Notes: a model not told the origin generated them from the letters alone. DNA of 64,000 nucleotides from Larix kaempferi (GCA_027924585.1 BSBM01000370.1:32447501-32511500), one strand, 5' to 3'. Counted from the first letter of the stretch, positions 44,310 to 56,260 are shown. Made by a program: numbers and translations.

Positions 44310-46657
44310 TTAAACCCTGTTAGGTCCTTCCTCAACTTTCACAAATTCATTTTTTGGATTAGTTTTGATGTTTGGGATTTGGATTTCTGCCGTCGCACCA
44401 TGCATTCAAGTACAGGGCGACGTCATCGCAGGTCTCGTTTTCGAGACTTGCGATGACTCGGCCTCGTCGCAAGTCCCGAAAAGGCCACTTGTGACGATCC
44501 AAGGGCACATTTATCCCTCCATAACACCATCAAAAACCCAAAAAATGGACAAGAAATAAAAAATTAAATCACTGGAAAGTTGCAGGATGAGATTTAGGCC
44601 TACCTGGTCCGGATGGCTGGTGAAATGGCGGATCGTAGCTCCTGAAATCAACAAAGGAAGTTTTGGCTCCAAATTGGTACTTCTCCACCCAAATTGGCAA
44701 TTTGAACAATGAAATCTATTTTTGGCCCATATTTCTATTTATAAATAGAATGGAATATTCCTTTTCAAATGTTTTAATGCTTTTGGGCCATTTACTATAG
44801 TTTCAACCGTTTATAATTATATTTGGGACTACTTGACACTTTCTCTAGTGTACAGGAGTCGTAAAGTGGTCTTTTGTGCCATTTCTCGCATCACCAACAG
44901 TAACTGCAGGTATGAACACCCCTTTCAATGTTTTGTCATCATTATTTTTTTTGGTTAGGCGTAATTATTGCATGAGGATGAGTTCACTCTTCGTTTGTTC
45001 TCGTACTCACCCAAGCATGAGAACAAGTACCAAGTTATGATTTATCACTTTTTCGGGCTCGTTAAACTTCCACAAAAAAGGACACCCCCCAGAGTCTACC
45101 GTTAAGCTCTTTTCAGGCTCTCGAAAAATGAAAAGATTGCCAAGCGAACTTGTTGCATTCATGCTTGTTAAAGTATTTGAATGGTGGTCTTCCTGGTGAT
45201 AGTTTACCCCTTTTTCGAACCAGGGGGCACTAATTACGAAAAAGAAATACTCCAGCCAATCATGATTGGAAGAGTCCTCTCCTGCGTTGTTTTACCGTTT
45301 TTCGGGCGATGAGGCTAACTTTACGAAAAAGGACCATTGGAGTCTTCTTTAGTTCTTTTCAGACTCTCTAAACATGAAATGATGACCGAGTTTACTTTCT
45401 ATGGACTCGTTAAATTTTTACATTGAAGGTCCCGTCATGGGACGAACCCCTCATATCCCAGGTTCAGAAAATATTTGGGATTGGACTCATCTATGAGATG
45501 AGATATACCAAGCATCTGGTTACCCTCATCAAGCTCGTAAAAAACACATGAGGCACTCATCATTCATGATGGGGAAAAAGGAAAGTGTTTGTGTTACATA
45601 CCTTAGTGCCAGTATATAGTCGTTCTTGAACATGGCACTCATCTGCATTTGCATACAGTACTTGGGTCATCTGTTTGTCTATGAGTCCCCACTTACTTTA
45701 TGAGTCCTGTTACTCCTCTGAGTCATTCGGAGAAAGCTTCCATCATCAGTTGCATTAGAAGTTTGCGTCATTATCATTATGTCAATACTACCAAGTCATG
45801 CCATGCCCATGTTCAAGAACACGTCCACTATCTTTCATCTACAGTTAGTACATACGTCGTCATGCCGTTGTTACTTTGAGTTAGTCTTACATGTTACTGT
45901 ACCATCCGATCCACTCTACACATCTTTTGTCGTGTTTCGTGTCGATTGACGGGGGATTCATCATGGCCCTCCTTCGACGGATTCATCCTTGTCGACTTCA
46001 ACTCGTCATCCGAGGATTGAATCTAGAAACCAACCAAGTACCTTGGCCCTGCATGCCTCAATGGCAGGTTACCTTGCTTTCATCATGAGTTTACATCATT
46101 GACTCTTGATTGAAATATTTCATCTTGCATTTGAATTCAAATCATTTATTCATGCTTGATGATATGTTCTGTGATACCTTGGGAATCATTGACATCAATG
46201 GTGATCTCCCTCGCACTTGTTAACGGTTTACATCAATGACCGGTAATCAAGTGGTTTCTACCATGTTCGATTTCAAGACATTTGTAATCACATGGATAGA
46301 TCCGTATCATTGCAGGTTCAGCTTGAAGACCCCCGGGAGTCATTTTTACCTAGGTTGCGATGGAGTTTGTATTGAGTCATATCACACGGATTCACTTTTG
46401 TATTGGTCGTGGTTGTGTTATCATCTCATCATGGATCTATGCTTGTGTCTAGTAGCCATGATTGTGTTCAGTCGGTCATTACTACCATGGATCTGCAATG
46501 TATTGGGCGGCAGCCATGTTGTACTTCATGTGAGATTGTCCGTTCAGAGTCAGTTGTACTGCATCAGTGTCCTTCGTCCATTGAGCCTATTGCCATTATT
46601 TCTTTCAAAGCACTTCACCTGTACATCCTTAACAGTTTCATGCTTTTTGGGGAATTC
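44310..46657 (+). other. Gypsy non-coding 3' region
   Basis: No coding domain. 44391-44490 has clustered CGTCGCA/GCGACG motifs and a small palindrome (GTCTCGTTTTCGAGAC). 45050-45430 repeats phrases such as TTTTTCGGGC, CTCGTTAAA and CTCTCGAAA. The open frames at 46236-46775 and 46403-46768 overlap the LTR start and have no family motif. TTTTGGGGAATTC just before 46658 is a weak polypurine-tract candidate. Confidence 0.6.
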
Positions 46658-47559
46658 TATTACACCCAAAATCTACTCATCATTAGATTCATTGTATACA
46701 TCCATGAAGTCACCTGGACTAAGTACTTTGATTTGGGAGGATTTTCACTCAATCCTGCAAACTTCTGAGAGGTAATCGCAGGTTGCACACTAGCAACATG
46801 CGACGTCGCGTCTTGCAACACTGCAGGGTGCGACGAGGTCTGTTAATGGGAAAAAATAGCCTATTTGAGATCCTTCTCAAAACTTACCCATTTAGGGGCT
46901 TATCCCTGACCTCCAAGGGAGCTGGTACTCGACCCTTAACTCTTTGGGAAGATCCCCCATCTCTCTCCTACCATCTCTCAACCTATCCTATCCATACCCT
47001 ATCCACTTAGTCCTATATAAGTGAAGCTCTCTCCCATCCCAAAGGGAGGAAAGCTATGGTATCTACATGTTGGTGAAATCCCTCTTAAGACACCTCCATT
47101 CACCTATTGGAGAGCTCATACTTCCTTGGAAGGACATGGAAATTGGCTTGGTCGGAGAAGGAATACTGCGTTAATTCTTTGTTTGTAGTTCTATATCTCT
47201 ATGATGTACTCCTCTATTCACAGTAATGCAAATGCTTTCCACCAATATTGTTCTTATGTGTAATGATATTGTGTAGTGTACCTGCTTAACTGTTCACTTA
47301 GATCGCTTATTGTATAGATGCTCTTTACTTGTTTCTCTTGTTTCTGTGTCTTGACAGGTCTTGCAGCTTGGATTTGACGGTCGTGGGATGTGGATCAACA
47401 TTCAGGAGAAAGGATTGCATAACAGAAAGGTAAGACATCTAGTACTTGGTCCTTAATTAGATCTAGGAAATGCACTTGTAGTCCATTTTATTTGTTCTAG
47501 ACTCACATTGAGCTAGGGAGATCCTGCTCGCGTCTGCTCGAGTGGATTGTCCGGTAACA
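46658..47559 (+). repeat. Gypsy 3' LTR
   Basis: 902 bp, starting TATTACACCC (the 5' LTR has TGTTACACCC, so the terminal TG is mutated) and ending CCGGTAACA. TATATAA is at 47014-47020. It is followed by the target duplication ACCAG (47560-47564), after which LINE C resumes. Confidence 0.92.
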
Positions 47560-47564
47560 ACCAG

Positions 47565-48930
47565 CTCAAGGAAACCCAAGAAAAATTCTATCCTCTACCC
47601 ATCCAACCTAGGACTCTTGTCCTACTAGAAACTACTCATTTCCGCTCTTAGTTCTTCAAGTGTAACTTACTCAATCAAAGTTTGATTGTCTTCTTTGGAA
47701 ACAAAGCTATGAAAGAATCGAGAAATTCTAACTCTCTTAGCGATAGTGGCTCTCTCATCAACTTTAAAAAAATATTCAAAATGTACTACTCCAGCATCCG
47801 CTAATTCTTCGAATCCACGAATCTCTTCTCCATTCAACCTCTTCAATTTCTAGATGGTATTCCCATTGTTGTGGCCCTGAGCATACCGATGAAGAAATTT
47901 GAGTTTTCATCACCATTTTCGAGCCATAAAGCCCGAATTTTTAGGCGCCATGTAGCTTCTTTGTCGTCCAAGATCTCTTTCCTAATTGTTTCTAAATGAT
48001 GCAACTTTGATTTTGAATCCTCAGATAGGTAATCCCCTCTTTTGAATTATACAAAGAGTACAGATCCTCCTCACAAATAACTCTATCATCCTTTTCCCTC
48101 TTTTTTATCCCATTCAATCATCACCTGTTTTAATCTCCCCAGATTCATTACCAATTGTAATGCATCCAATTCAAGATGTTAAATATCAAAAGGACGCCAA
48201 GTATCCTTTACCAAATTAACATAATCCTTTATACAGACACCCACTTAGGGTTAAATTTGAAAGGCCTTGATTTATGCTAACCAATATTTTCCAATTCTAG
48301 GACAACATGAATGTGATCAGAGTCACCCCATTCATCCACCCACTGACGACATATCATTGAATTCTCCATCAAATCTTCATGGATTAAAAAATGATCTAAT
48401 ATATTTGCAACCCGGTCCCCCCCACCCTTTTATTTCTCCAAGTGGGTTTTAGTTTAACAAGGGCAATATCCATAAATCCCTTTCTTCAAGTTTTATGTAA
48501 AAAGTAATATGCCGGGGGATTAGAGTGAGCTCTCGACCCCTAAGTCTCTGCTAGGGAGAAATTTAAATCCCCTCCTAAGATTAAATTCCTCTCTTTCATA
48601 ATTTTTTTTTGAAAGAAGGAATCCCATAACACCTTCCTTTTCACAATATGACCATAAACATTTAGAAGAAAAAAATATTTTTCCATCTATGGTGAATAAA
48701 GTCCCCCCCTAGACCTGATACAATAGCTTAGCAAGAATTAGAATACAAAAGAGTTTGAGTGTTCCATCCAGTTGCAAGACCCCTCAACCTCCTGAAGGCA
48801 TCTAATGTAATAAAATTCCACCCCCCAATAGATATTTCAAAACCCTAACAATGGTTGCACCCTCCCCCAAGGTTTCTTGTAGCAAAATATCATCTAGCTT
48901 GACCCTTTTAATATTAGATGCAACAATTTT
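47565..48930 (-). pseudogene. LINE C ORF2, endonuclease to start of RT
   Basis: Minus strand from 48930: KLDDILLQETLGEG (endonuclease Glu motif), NVYGHIVKRK, LILGGDLN (Asp), GGDRVANILDHFLIHEDL, and DSDHIHVVLELE (C-terminal D-H). The linker follows with ALWLENGDENSNFF, then the RT start with DKSPRLDG (usual KSPGPDG) and IEFFLGFLELVEGD up to the gypsy junction. Stops and frameshifts are frequent. The missing N-terminus of the endonuclease indicates 5' truncation near 48930. Confidence 0.78.
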
Positions 48931-49159
48931 ATTATTATTATTATTATAATTATTATTAATTATTCTTTGTTACCATGTAAATTGTTACATATCTCCCTTA
49001 AAGCACATCATAAAAATGTTTTATTGATAAGATGCTTTTAGACTTATATATATATATATATAACGTTTATATTGGTGGTAGGAGGAGTTTGGTTGGGAGA
49101 TGGGTTTTTTTCAGAAGTTGATAGGGATTTTTTCTGAAGAGAGCCCTAGATGGGGTTTT
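48931..49159. repeat. TTA and TA microsatellites between LINE C and LINE D
   Basis: TTATTATTATTATTATAATT at about 48940-48962 and a TATATATATATATATA run near 49049-49062, with no coding signal. Confidence 0.7.
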
Positions 49160-49531
49160 CTAAAAATAGCAGCAACTTGGAGTTAAGCTAGTGTTACAGC
49201 TGGCCTAGTACCAACCAAGTGAAAAAAGTGGGATTTTTTTTGTTTTTGCTGCTATTTTCTTAGAATTTAATCCTAGCTAGCATAGATTGTTAGTGCAGAT
49301 CTATGATTGGTTGTTTTTCATAATATTTCGTATAAATCCCTTTTTCATGTTTTTTTTTTAAATTACGGGTTTCCTTCTCAGGGTTATGACACATCACTAG
49401 ATATTACTTTTGGCTTCATTTGTAGCCTTTGGTACCTTTTTTTTTAATTTTACACTTGTCCCTTTCTATTTGACGCACGGGTGGACTTGCTTTTTCTTAG
49501 GGTTTTGAAAAGGACGGGCTATTGATGTTTT

Positions 49532-49893
49532 TTGGTTTTCTTGGATAACATACAAATGGATCTGACTACACCTAGGGGTTTGATGGGACAACTGTCGATT
49601 TTGGGCTCTAGACATGGTAGTGATATCGATGATGAGGGTTTTCATTCTATAGTGGACAGAAAGAATACGAATTTGACTGGAGCTATAAGGGCACAGTCCA
49701 GGCGTCATGCGAAGGCATACAAAGTCTTGACCGAAAGGAAACAATATGTTTTAGGGAAGGACATAAATGTGGATAGTGTCAAAGTGTTTTCTATGAGAGA
49801 TATTGTGGGACGAATTGAATATGTGAAGGTATCTTGCACTGGACTGGTCAAATGGGTAAATAAGACTTGGTTGCTGCTATTCGACTATGCCCC
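49532..49893 (+). pseudogene. LINE D ORF1, N-terminal part
   Basis: Open from 49532 (a later start, MDLTTPRGL near 49556, is also possible) to the LARD insertion at 49893. It holds a basic segment (AIRAQSRRHAKAYK) and then the beginning of the nucleic-acid-binding DUF4283 region: LVKWVNKTWLLLFDYAP. It carries no stop, so it is better preserved than LINEs A-C. RNA binding is expected from the family only. Confidence 0.6.
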
Positions 49894-51266
49894 TGTAATA
49901 CCCCATTTTGAGCCTTAGTATATATTAGCTTTTAATGTAAATATTGTACACATGTGATGTATGTATTCATAGCGAGAAGCTCAAGGCTAAGGCCCCGCTA
50001 GTGGATGCTCGAATTTTATTTAAAAGGCAAGCATTTGATATTATGTTACCCATGTGCTATGAAGCCATGGAACATTGTAAAAATGATGTAAATACACATC
50101 ATGCAATAAAATACCAAAGCTGGCTATGGAAGCAACTAATGAGAAGGGGCAATGTGTATCCACTAGGCAGTGGTGAGGGGTTGTGGGGATGAACCATATG
50201 CTTCCAAATGTCATCTTGTGAACCCATTTGACTTCCTTTGTTGACATTTAATTATGTGTAAGAAAGTAGTTGAGGAAATTAGTCCATGGATTCAATGGAG
50301 CATGGGTAGCCCAAAAATTCGTATGACAGGTATGGGATTTGTTTTTCTTGTACCACAAGTCACTCTACCTCATGGGAATGGTTTCTTTCTCATTCCCATT
50401 TCATTGTTAAACATTCCAGCATCAGTTTCCATCCATTACAAATGCCCAGCAGTGAGAAAAACCAGAAATCGCAACTTTGCAAGAACCCACGTTTTGAAGA
50501 GCCATAAACGCCCAGAATTGGTATTTGAAAGTGAAATCCAATGGGGGATCCATAGATATGAACCTTGGGGCGAAATTGAGAGTATTAGATACCTCGAAAT
50601 CCATTGGAAAACCTAGCTTTTATAGCCCAGAAAACCAGTGACAGAATTGAGTTACTTGATGACAGAATTGTGAGAAATCCAAGTGTGGATGTTTGAACAG
50701 AGGATTGGATTGCTTGAATTTAGCTTGAGATGTCTATAGCTCTGAGATTGAGCTCACTGGCTTAGCATCCTCCTCCTTTGATTATTGCATGCTTGATAAA
50801 CCCAACTGGGTGTTGGCTTAGCATGATTGTTTGAGTGAAACCATGGCTGTGAGTGAGCCCATCTAGTTCCTCCTTTGTGGATACACAATCCATCTCGGGG
50901 GTGATCTCTCAGCTGAAAGAATATAGGATGGACATAGATCTATGGTTGGGTGGAGCGTTGCTCTCACATAGCCATTTGTTGGGACATTTACATTTCAAGA
51001 TAAGTATTCTTGTGGTTGATTTATGTTAATTCTATGCTATGCAATGTTTTAATTAATGATTGTTGTTTATTTGTTGAACGCATGATGATACTGTGTGCAT
51101 ATATAGTGTTTAATTCCATTGTGCTTATTGAGTATGAATATGTATGCACAAATATTATTTATCCAGGCATTTCTTAGCATTTTGAATGGGGCTGAGATTG
51201 TCAATAAGCCCAATATGTTGGTCATGTTCGCTCCCTTGCATCGGATTAATGGGAGGGGACATGACA
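49894..51266 (+). repeat. LARD 5' LTR
   Basis: TGTAATACCCCATTTTG...GGGGACATGACA, 1373 bp. The open frames inside (for example 50254-50616) recur in the 3' LTR at 57871-58173 as LTR sequence and have no domain. No TATA box was called with confidence. Confidence 0.9.
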
Positions 51267-51269
51267 GAG

Positions 51270-51281
51270 TGGTATCAGAGC
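51270..51281 (+). promoter_or_regulatory. LARD primer-binding site (tRNA-iMet)
   Basis: TGGTATCAGAGC, three bases after the LTR end. It is identical to the copia-1 site, hinting that a copia-type element could supply its enzymes. Confidence 0.9.
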
Positions 51282-51529
51282 CCATGTTGTAGCACTGGGG
51301 CTGCTTGGGCCATTATATGAGTTTGCAGGCAGATATTAAAGTGTTTTTAACACAGTATTGATGAAGTTTGTGCGGCATTTTGATTGGGGAAAATGGCAGA
51401 ATCAGAGTTCTTAGGTGTGGCAGAGAATCACACCATTACATAGATCTCACCAAGAGATTTCCAACGGTACCATACTTGCCTCATTTGATTAAGGGACGAG
51501 GGAGATATGAGCCCCGCGAGTTTGCATGA

Positions 51530-52110
51530 GCGGAAGAGGTGTTTCCACAATTCCGCAGTTTCGAATTGCGCAGGAGTTGCACAGGTTGTGCAATTGGAAT
51601 TGCGAAGTTGCACAGGTTGCGCAGGAGTTGCAAAGGTTGTGCAGTTGGAATTGCGGAGTTGCACAGGTTGCGCAGGAGTTGCACAGGTTGTGCAGTTGGA
51701 ATTGCGGAGTTTCACAGGTTGCGCAGGAGTTGCACAGGTTGTGTACAGGTTGTACGTAGGTTGCACAGGTTGTGCACAGGTTGCGCATGAGTTGCACAGG
51801 TTGCGCAGGAGTTGCACAGGTTATGCACAGGTTGCGCAGGAGTTGCACAGGTTGTGTAGGAGTTCCACAGGTCGTGCAAGAGTTGCACAGGTTGTGTAGG
51901 AGTTGTACAGGTTGTGCACAAGTTGCGCATGAGTTGCACAAGTTGTGCACATGTTGCGTAGGAGTTGCATAGGTTGTGCATGGGTTGTGCAGGAGTTGCA
52001 CAGGTTGCGCATGAGTTGTGAATAGGTTGTGCATAGGTTGTGCAGGAGTTACACAGGTGGTGCACAGGTTGTGCACAGGTTACGCAGTAGTTGCACAGGT
52101 TGCAAAGGGA
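51530..52110. repeat. GTTGCACAG-type tandem array with 51-bp higher-order units
   Basis: About 580 bp built from 9- to 12-bp variants of GTTGCACAG / GTTGCGCAGGA. At 51585, 51636 and 51687 a higher-order unit of exactly 51 bp starts, each with GTTGTGCA(A/G)TTGGAATTGCG. The pattern then breaks into simpler 21-bp-like phrases. Because units are mostly multiples of three without stops, several frames on both strands stay open (Cys/Thr/Gln/Asn-rich on the minus strand, Cys/Gly/Val-rich on the plus strand). These are artefacts of the repeat, not evidence of a gene. Confidence 0.85.
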
Positions 52111-55100
52111 GTTAAAAATGAAAAGTAGTCAAACCCAGAAATTCATAAAAGATGAATGGTGCATCGGAAAAGAGATCCGCAAGTTGCTGAGTATTTCTTG
52201 TTATATGGACTAACTTCACTCAGTAGAAATGTTTTGTTGAATCTTTCCAGATTTGCTTCCACAGGTGGCTGAAGTTGGTAGTTCAGGACGACTTGCAATT
52301 GGGTGAAAGTGCAAAATTTTAGTGAAAATTGTCATTTTTGAAGTAATGTAACTTCCACACCCGAAGTCAGAATGGAGCGCGTGGATAGGCATTGGAAAGC
52401 TTATCTAGCAGGGAACAATGGTACATAACCAGAATTTGAAGGAGGTTATCATACCTCATAGTTATGCAAGGCAGAAAAGTTCCAGTGGCTGTTTTGACAA
52501 AAAATGTTGTCAATATGGACAATTCCTAGAATTGCATGCCTAGAAGTAGCATATACTATGGAATCGAACCAGCTATGATGTGGAGGAGGAAGTTCATGCA
52601 AGGATGAGGGATCAGAAAGGGAGAATTCCTTAACCCCTGTCTTGCTAACTGTATTTATATTTTATAAGCTTTATGTACATAAAATGATGGCATGAGAATG
52701 TTGAAAATGCAAGAGATTAGATGGATGGCATGAATATGCACTAGTTGACATATTAATAAACATTGCACAATGCAAGAGAAGATGTTTGTGCACACATATG
52801 ATACCGCATATTGGTAAAATAGAGAGGTTTTACATATGCAATGAGCCACTTAAGATACCTATGGTGGTTTCTAATAATTAGTTGTGTTCGCATTGGTTGT
52901 AGGACCAAAGAAAACATAAACATGGCCAAGGATGTGGATGATGTTGTTGCATATGACCAACCACCTTATGAGGAAAGGATGGTGCAACAAATCTATGATC
53001 ATAAGGTTGGAAAAATGACTGTGTAGCCTTGGTAAGAGGCCAACTGATCAGGTAACATCAAGCAATGTTAATAACAACCATGCAGGTAATGGTTATTTGT
53101 GCTTAAATTGCATAAATGTTGAAAGAGGATTTGGTGAGATCCCTTCAACTATGTTTAAACTATGTTGATTTGGTTTGCATGTGGTATTGAGTGCCTGAAT
53201 GTGAATGTCAACCTACCGAGTATGGTGAGGTGAGGGTAAGTAAAGGCAAGGAGCCTTGCGCCCTATAAGTTTCTTAGAAACCTCAATGCATTCATATGAA
53301 AAATTACATCTTGCCATTTGTGTATATTGGTTGTGAGTTTAACAACCAAAGAAAGTAAATACTTATAGTCATGTTGTGGTAGTACATGCCATATGAGACA
53401 GCCATGGTTAGGCCATAATATGCTGGAATGCATAGTATTCATGGATTAATGCAAGGTTGTACTGAGGGGTTATGCATTAAGTGAATGCACATTAAAAGAT
53501 TATGTAAATGTTGTAAATGTGCATGCATATGTGCGGGTGTACATGTTGAGATGCATTGTGAGAATGCATGGTTGTGATATATATGTTTCAATGCAATTAG
53601 ATAATCGATGAAATGGTGAACCATTGTTAATACTGAGACCATTTCATGAGCTACTGTGAATGCAGGAAAATGGTTGCATAAAGAAGGTAGACATGTTGAC
53701 GGGCTACCAGAGTGCTCTGCTGGAAGGACAGAGTTACATAAAAAGAATATGGCTATGAAGTAATGAGTATTTACAGTTTATTTAAATTGCATAGGCAGTG
53801 TACCCATGTCTTGCAATTTTATTATGATAATGATGCATATATATAGATATATGTATATTTCATTGCATTTCAAATGTTAACAACTGAGGGTGTTTGAATT
53901 ATTGAGTGTTATAATTTTGAGATCACTTCAGTGACTATTGTAGCAATGAAAAGATTATATGCATAGATACTCATAACGAGTTTCGCTGATTGAAGTTCAG
54001 ATTTCAGGTAGAAAAATCTTGTGTATGGAAATGAGGATAAGTCCATAGTAAAGACCAAGACCTACCATGTGCAGAAGCCAAAGGTTATGAGAGGGTTCTC
54101 ATGGTTGTAAATTATGCATGAAACAAATCTGAAAAATTTCTGGTTTAAGTTCATGAGAATAATCTCATCATTGCAAATCTAATTTATGTAGGAAAACATA
54201 TTTACAAAATTTCAGATTTGAGATTTTGCTAATAATTGCTAATGATTGTTTGGCTTATATATAATTGTGTCAAGAGGACATGTTGCAGGTGGACTTTCAT
54301 ATATGGTAGCAAGTGTAAAACCATAATGGATAGATTAATACCACTTACGAGAGCCAAACAATATGAGGATGACCTCATAGTTAAACCAATCCATTTCCGT
54401 AGGAGGACAGAATTGTAAATTCATGTTTGAATTTAATTATTAATGCCATTGATTCGTTATGAAACAATCATATTTGAAGTTATTGTTAAATGTTGTTGAC
54501 TGTTTGGATATTTGATAAGTGTGCCAGGATGACACATTGTAGGAAGACCATGTGTGATGGCCTGCAAAAGCCAAACTAGATGGGAAGGATCCCATCCTTT
54601 GGAAATGGGTTTCGGGTGAAACACCATTGGACATTTTTATAATGTCCCATTTGCACTGCATGATTGGTAAATAATATGAGTGAGATGGTAAAGATTATGT
54701 TAGCAAGACATATGAGGGTTATGTAACATCAAAATGAGTGGGGATGGAAAACTGAGGGACTGTCAACTCAAAGAAGGGAGCCCCCATTCCTCATTAATAA
54801 AGAAAGACTACATCTGCAAATGGATAAGTGTTTTCTAACCCTAGCTAAGAATATGCATGTTTAATTGTGAGATTAAATATGCAGAGCATGTATGAGTAGG
54901 GCCTACATGGCTCACATCAGAAAGGGGTGCACACTTTTCTGATGTTGGGTTATGACAGGATTGTCAATATTGACTACACCCTAAGGGAATGGGCGCATTC
55001 CCGGTGTTTCAATGTTGGATAGTGAATGTTATGAAATGTGTTTACAGTTTTAGAGTAGCAATACTGATGAGCTGCTTATCCTTCTTGTGCTATCAGCTTA

Positions 55101-55544
55101 CACAGATGCAATTTGGTGATTGCACGATAAATGACAAAGTAAAGAAAGGGTACTCAAGAGGACTCTATGAGCAGTGGTAACCTTTGTGCAGTACGAGTGG
55201 GTATTGTGGGTCCACGATAGCCTACAGTCAAGAAAGTCACCTAAAGAGTTCCTAAAGGGAATCGTCGGTTTGCACAAGAGAAGGAGTGCCATCCTTGTGT
55301 GGGCGAAGAATTGTTATGCGCATTGAGGGGTCGTGACACATGTGAAAGTTTGATGCAAGCCTAAGGTAGAGTAGTAGAGCCTTGACCTATAATGGTCGGT
55401 CGTGTAGTTTCTTTCCATTGGTCGATGACCCAGGCGGATGTGCTGGCTCGACAATGGAGAGGGCCAACTAGGTATGGGACTGGTTGGGCACCACCAAATG
55501 CTTGGTAAATCCAGTCGGCATGAAGGTGTACTGGTTGGGAATTA
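52111..55544 (+). other. LARD interior, no recognisable gene
   Basis: 3.4 kb of A/T- and G-rich plus-strand sequence. Open frames are short (up to about 75 codons) and show no retrotransposon motif. Vaguely similar phrases recur around 54040-54120, 54280-54420 and 54520-54600 (for example AGAAGCCAAAGG, AGAGCCAAACA, AAAAGCCAAACT, each followed by GAG/GGA-rich sequence), which could be very old repeats. Confidence 0.5.
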
Positions 55545-56260
55545 ATTATTTGATGTTTTGGAGCAGCCTGCATGTTGGCCAAACATCCCAGTCCGCAGGA
55601 GGATCCCAAGGCTTGTAAAGAAAAGCAGGACCCTGTGGACTAGAGAGGAAACACATAATACATATAAGTATTCATTTCCATTTATTTCTTGTTTGGAATA
55701 CTAAAGATTTCAGGTATAAGCCTTCTAACAACTAATCTGATACACTATTGTTTGTTAGTTGGAAACACATAATACAGGAAGCAAGGACCCTGAAATAACT
55801 ATAAATTGCTTGGTAAATCTAGAGAGTGATTGGTTGAGCATTAACTATTTGATGTTGTGGAGCAGCCTGCGTGCTGGCTGAACATCCAAGACTATTTGAT
55901 GTTGTGGAGTAGCCTGCGTGCTGGACGAACATCCAAGACTATTTGATGTTGTGGAGAAGCTTGCGTGCTGGCCGAACATCCAAGACTATTTGATGTTGTG
56001 GAGAAGCCTGCGTGCTGGCCGAACATCCAAGACAATTTGATGTTGTGGAGCAGCTTGCGTGATGGCCGAACGTCCAAGATTATTTGATGTTGTGGAGTAG
56101 CCTACGTGCTGGCCGAACATCCAATATTATTTGATGTTGTGGAGCAGCCTGTGCGTTGGCCAAACATCCAAGTCCATAGGTGATCCCAAGGATTGCAAAG
56201 AAAATCCGGACCCTGTGGACTAGAGAGGAAACACACAATACATATAAGTATTTGGTTATC
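55545..56260 (+). repeat. 47-bp tandem array (seven units) within a larger duplication
   Basis: From 55846 to about 56174 seven units of 47 bp follow each other, each TATTTGATGTTGTGGAG.AGC then TGCGTGCTGG, GAACATCCAAGAC. An eighth, diverged copy lies at about 55547-55594. After both that copy and the last unit comes the same ~90-bp tail (CCCAAGG, GGACCCTGTGGACTAGAGAG, CATATAAGTATT), so the array seems to have expanded inside an older duplicated segment. Confidence 0.85.

Larger units (their letters stand above)
32128..47559 (+). mobile_element. 15.4-kb Tat-like Ty3/gypsy retrotransposon, TSD ACCAG
   Basis: Full element with 902-bp LTRs at each end (32128-33029 and 46658-47559) and 5-bp duplications ACCAG at 32123-32127 and 47560-47564. 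Order: LTR, PBS, 2.3-kb leader, gag-pol in one frame, separate RNase H-like ORF, antisense ORF, long non-coding 3' region, LTR. The RT-RNaseH-integrase order makes it Ty3/gypsy. The extra downstream RNase H, the eroded first RNase H, the antisense ORF and the size point to the Tat lineage. LTRs show about ten mismatches in a 190-bp stretch aligned by eye, so it is not a recent insertion. It is inactivated by stops but has few indels. Confidence 0.92.
22075..48930 (-). mobile_element. LINE C, L1-type, in three pieces
   Basis: A minus-strand LINE whose ORF2 is cut twice. Pieces: 22075-25085 (3' end through the RT palm), 32110-32127 (a remnant between two LTR elements), and 47560-48930 (endonuclease through the start of RT). 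Removing copia-1, the gypsy element and one copy of each target duplication joins the pieces in frame as GFLELVEGDVLRV, a normal LINE RT stretch. The 3' end is TTTTTTCCAAGG plus an A-run near 22075. The 5' end is truncated inside the endonuclease, next to a TTA microsatellite near 48930. Confidence 0.85.

Noticed and set aside
46236-46775. 179-codon ORF before the gypsy 3' LTR
   Set aside because: It runs across the LTR boundary, overlaps another frame at 46403-46768 and has no recognisable domain.
51489-52076. Long Cys/Thr-rich ORF on the minus strand and Cys/Gly-rich ORFs on the plus strand
   Set aside because: They lie wholly in the GTTGCACAG tandem array. Simultaneous openness in several frames on both strands is what a stop-free repeat with units divisible by three produces.
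55846-56174. 47-bp repeats as a CRISPR-like or coding repeat
   Set aside because: The complete unit is repeated without spacers, and a 47-bp unit shifts frame each time.
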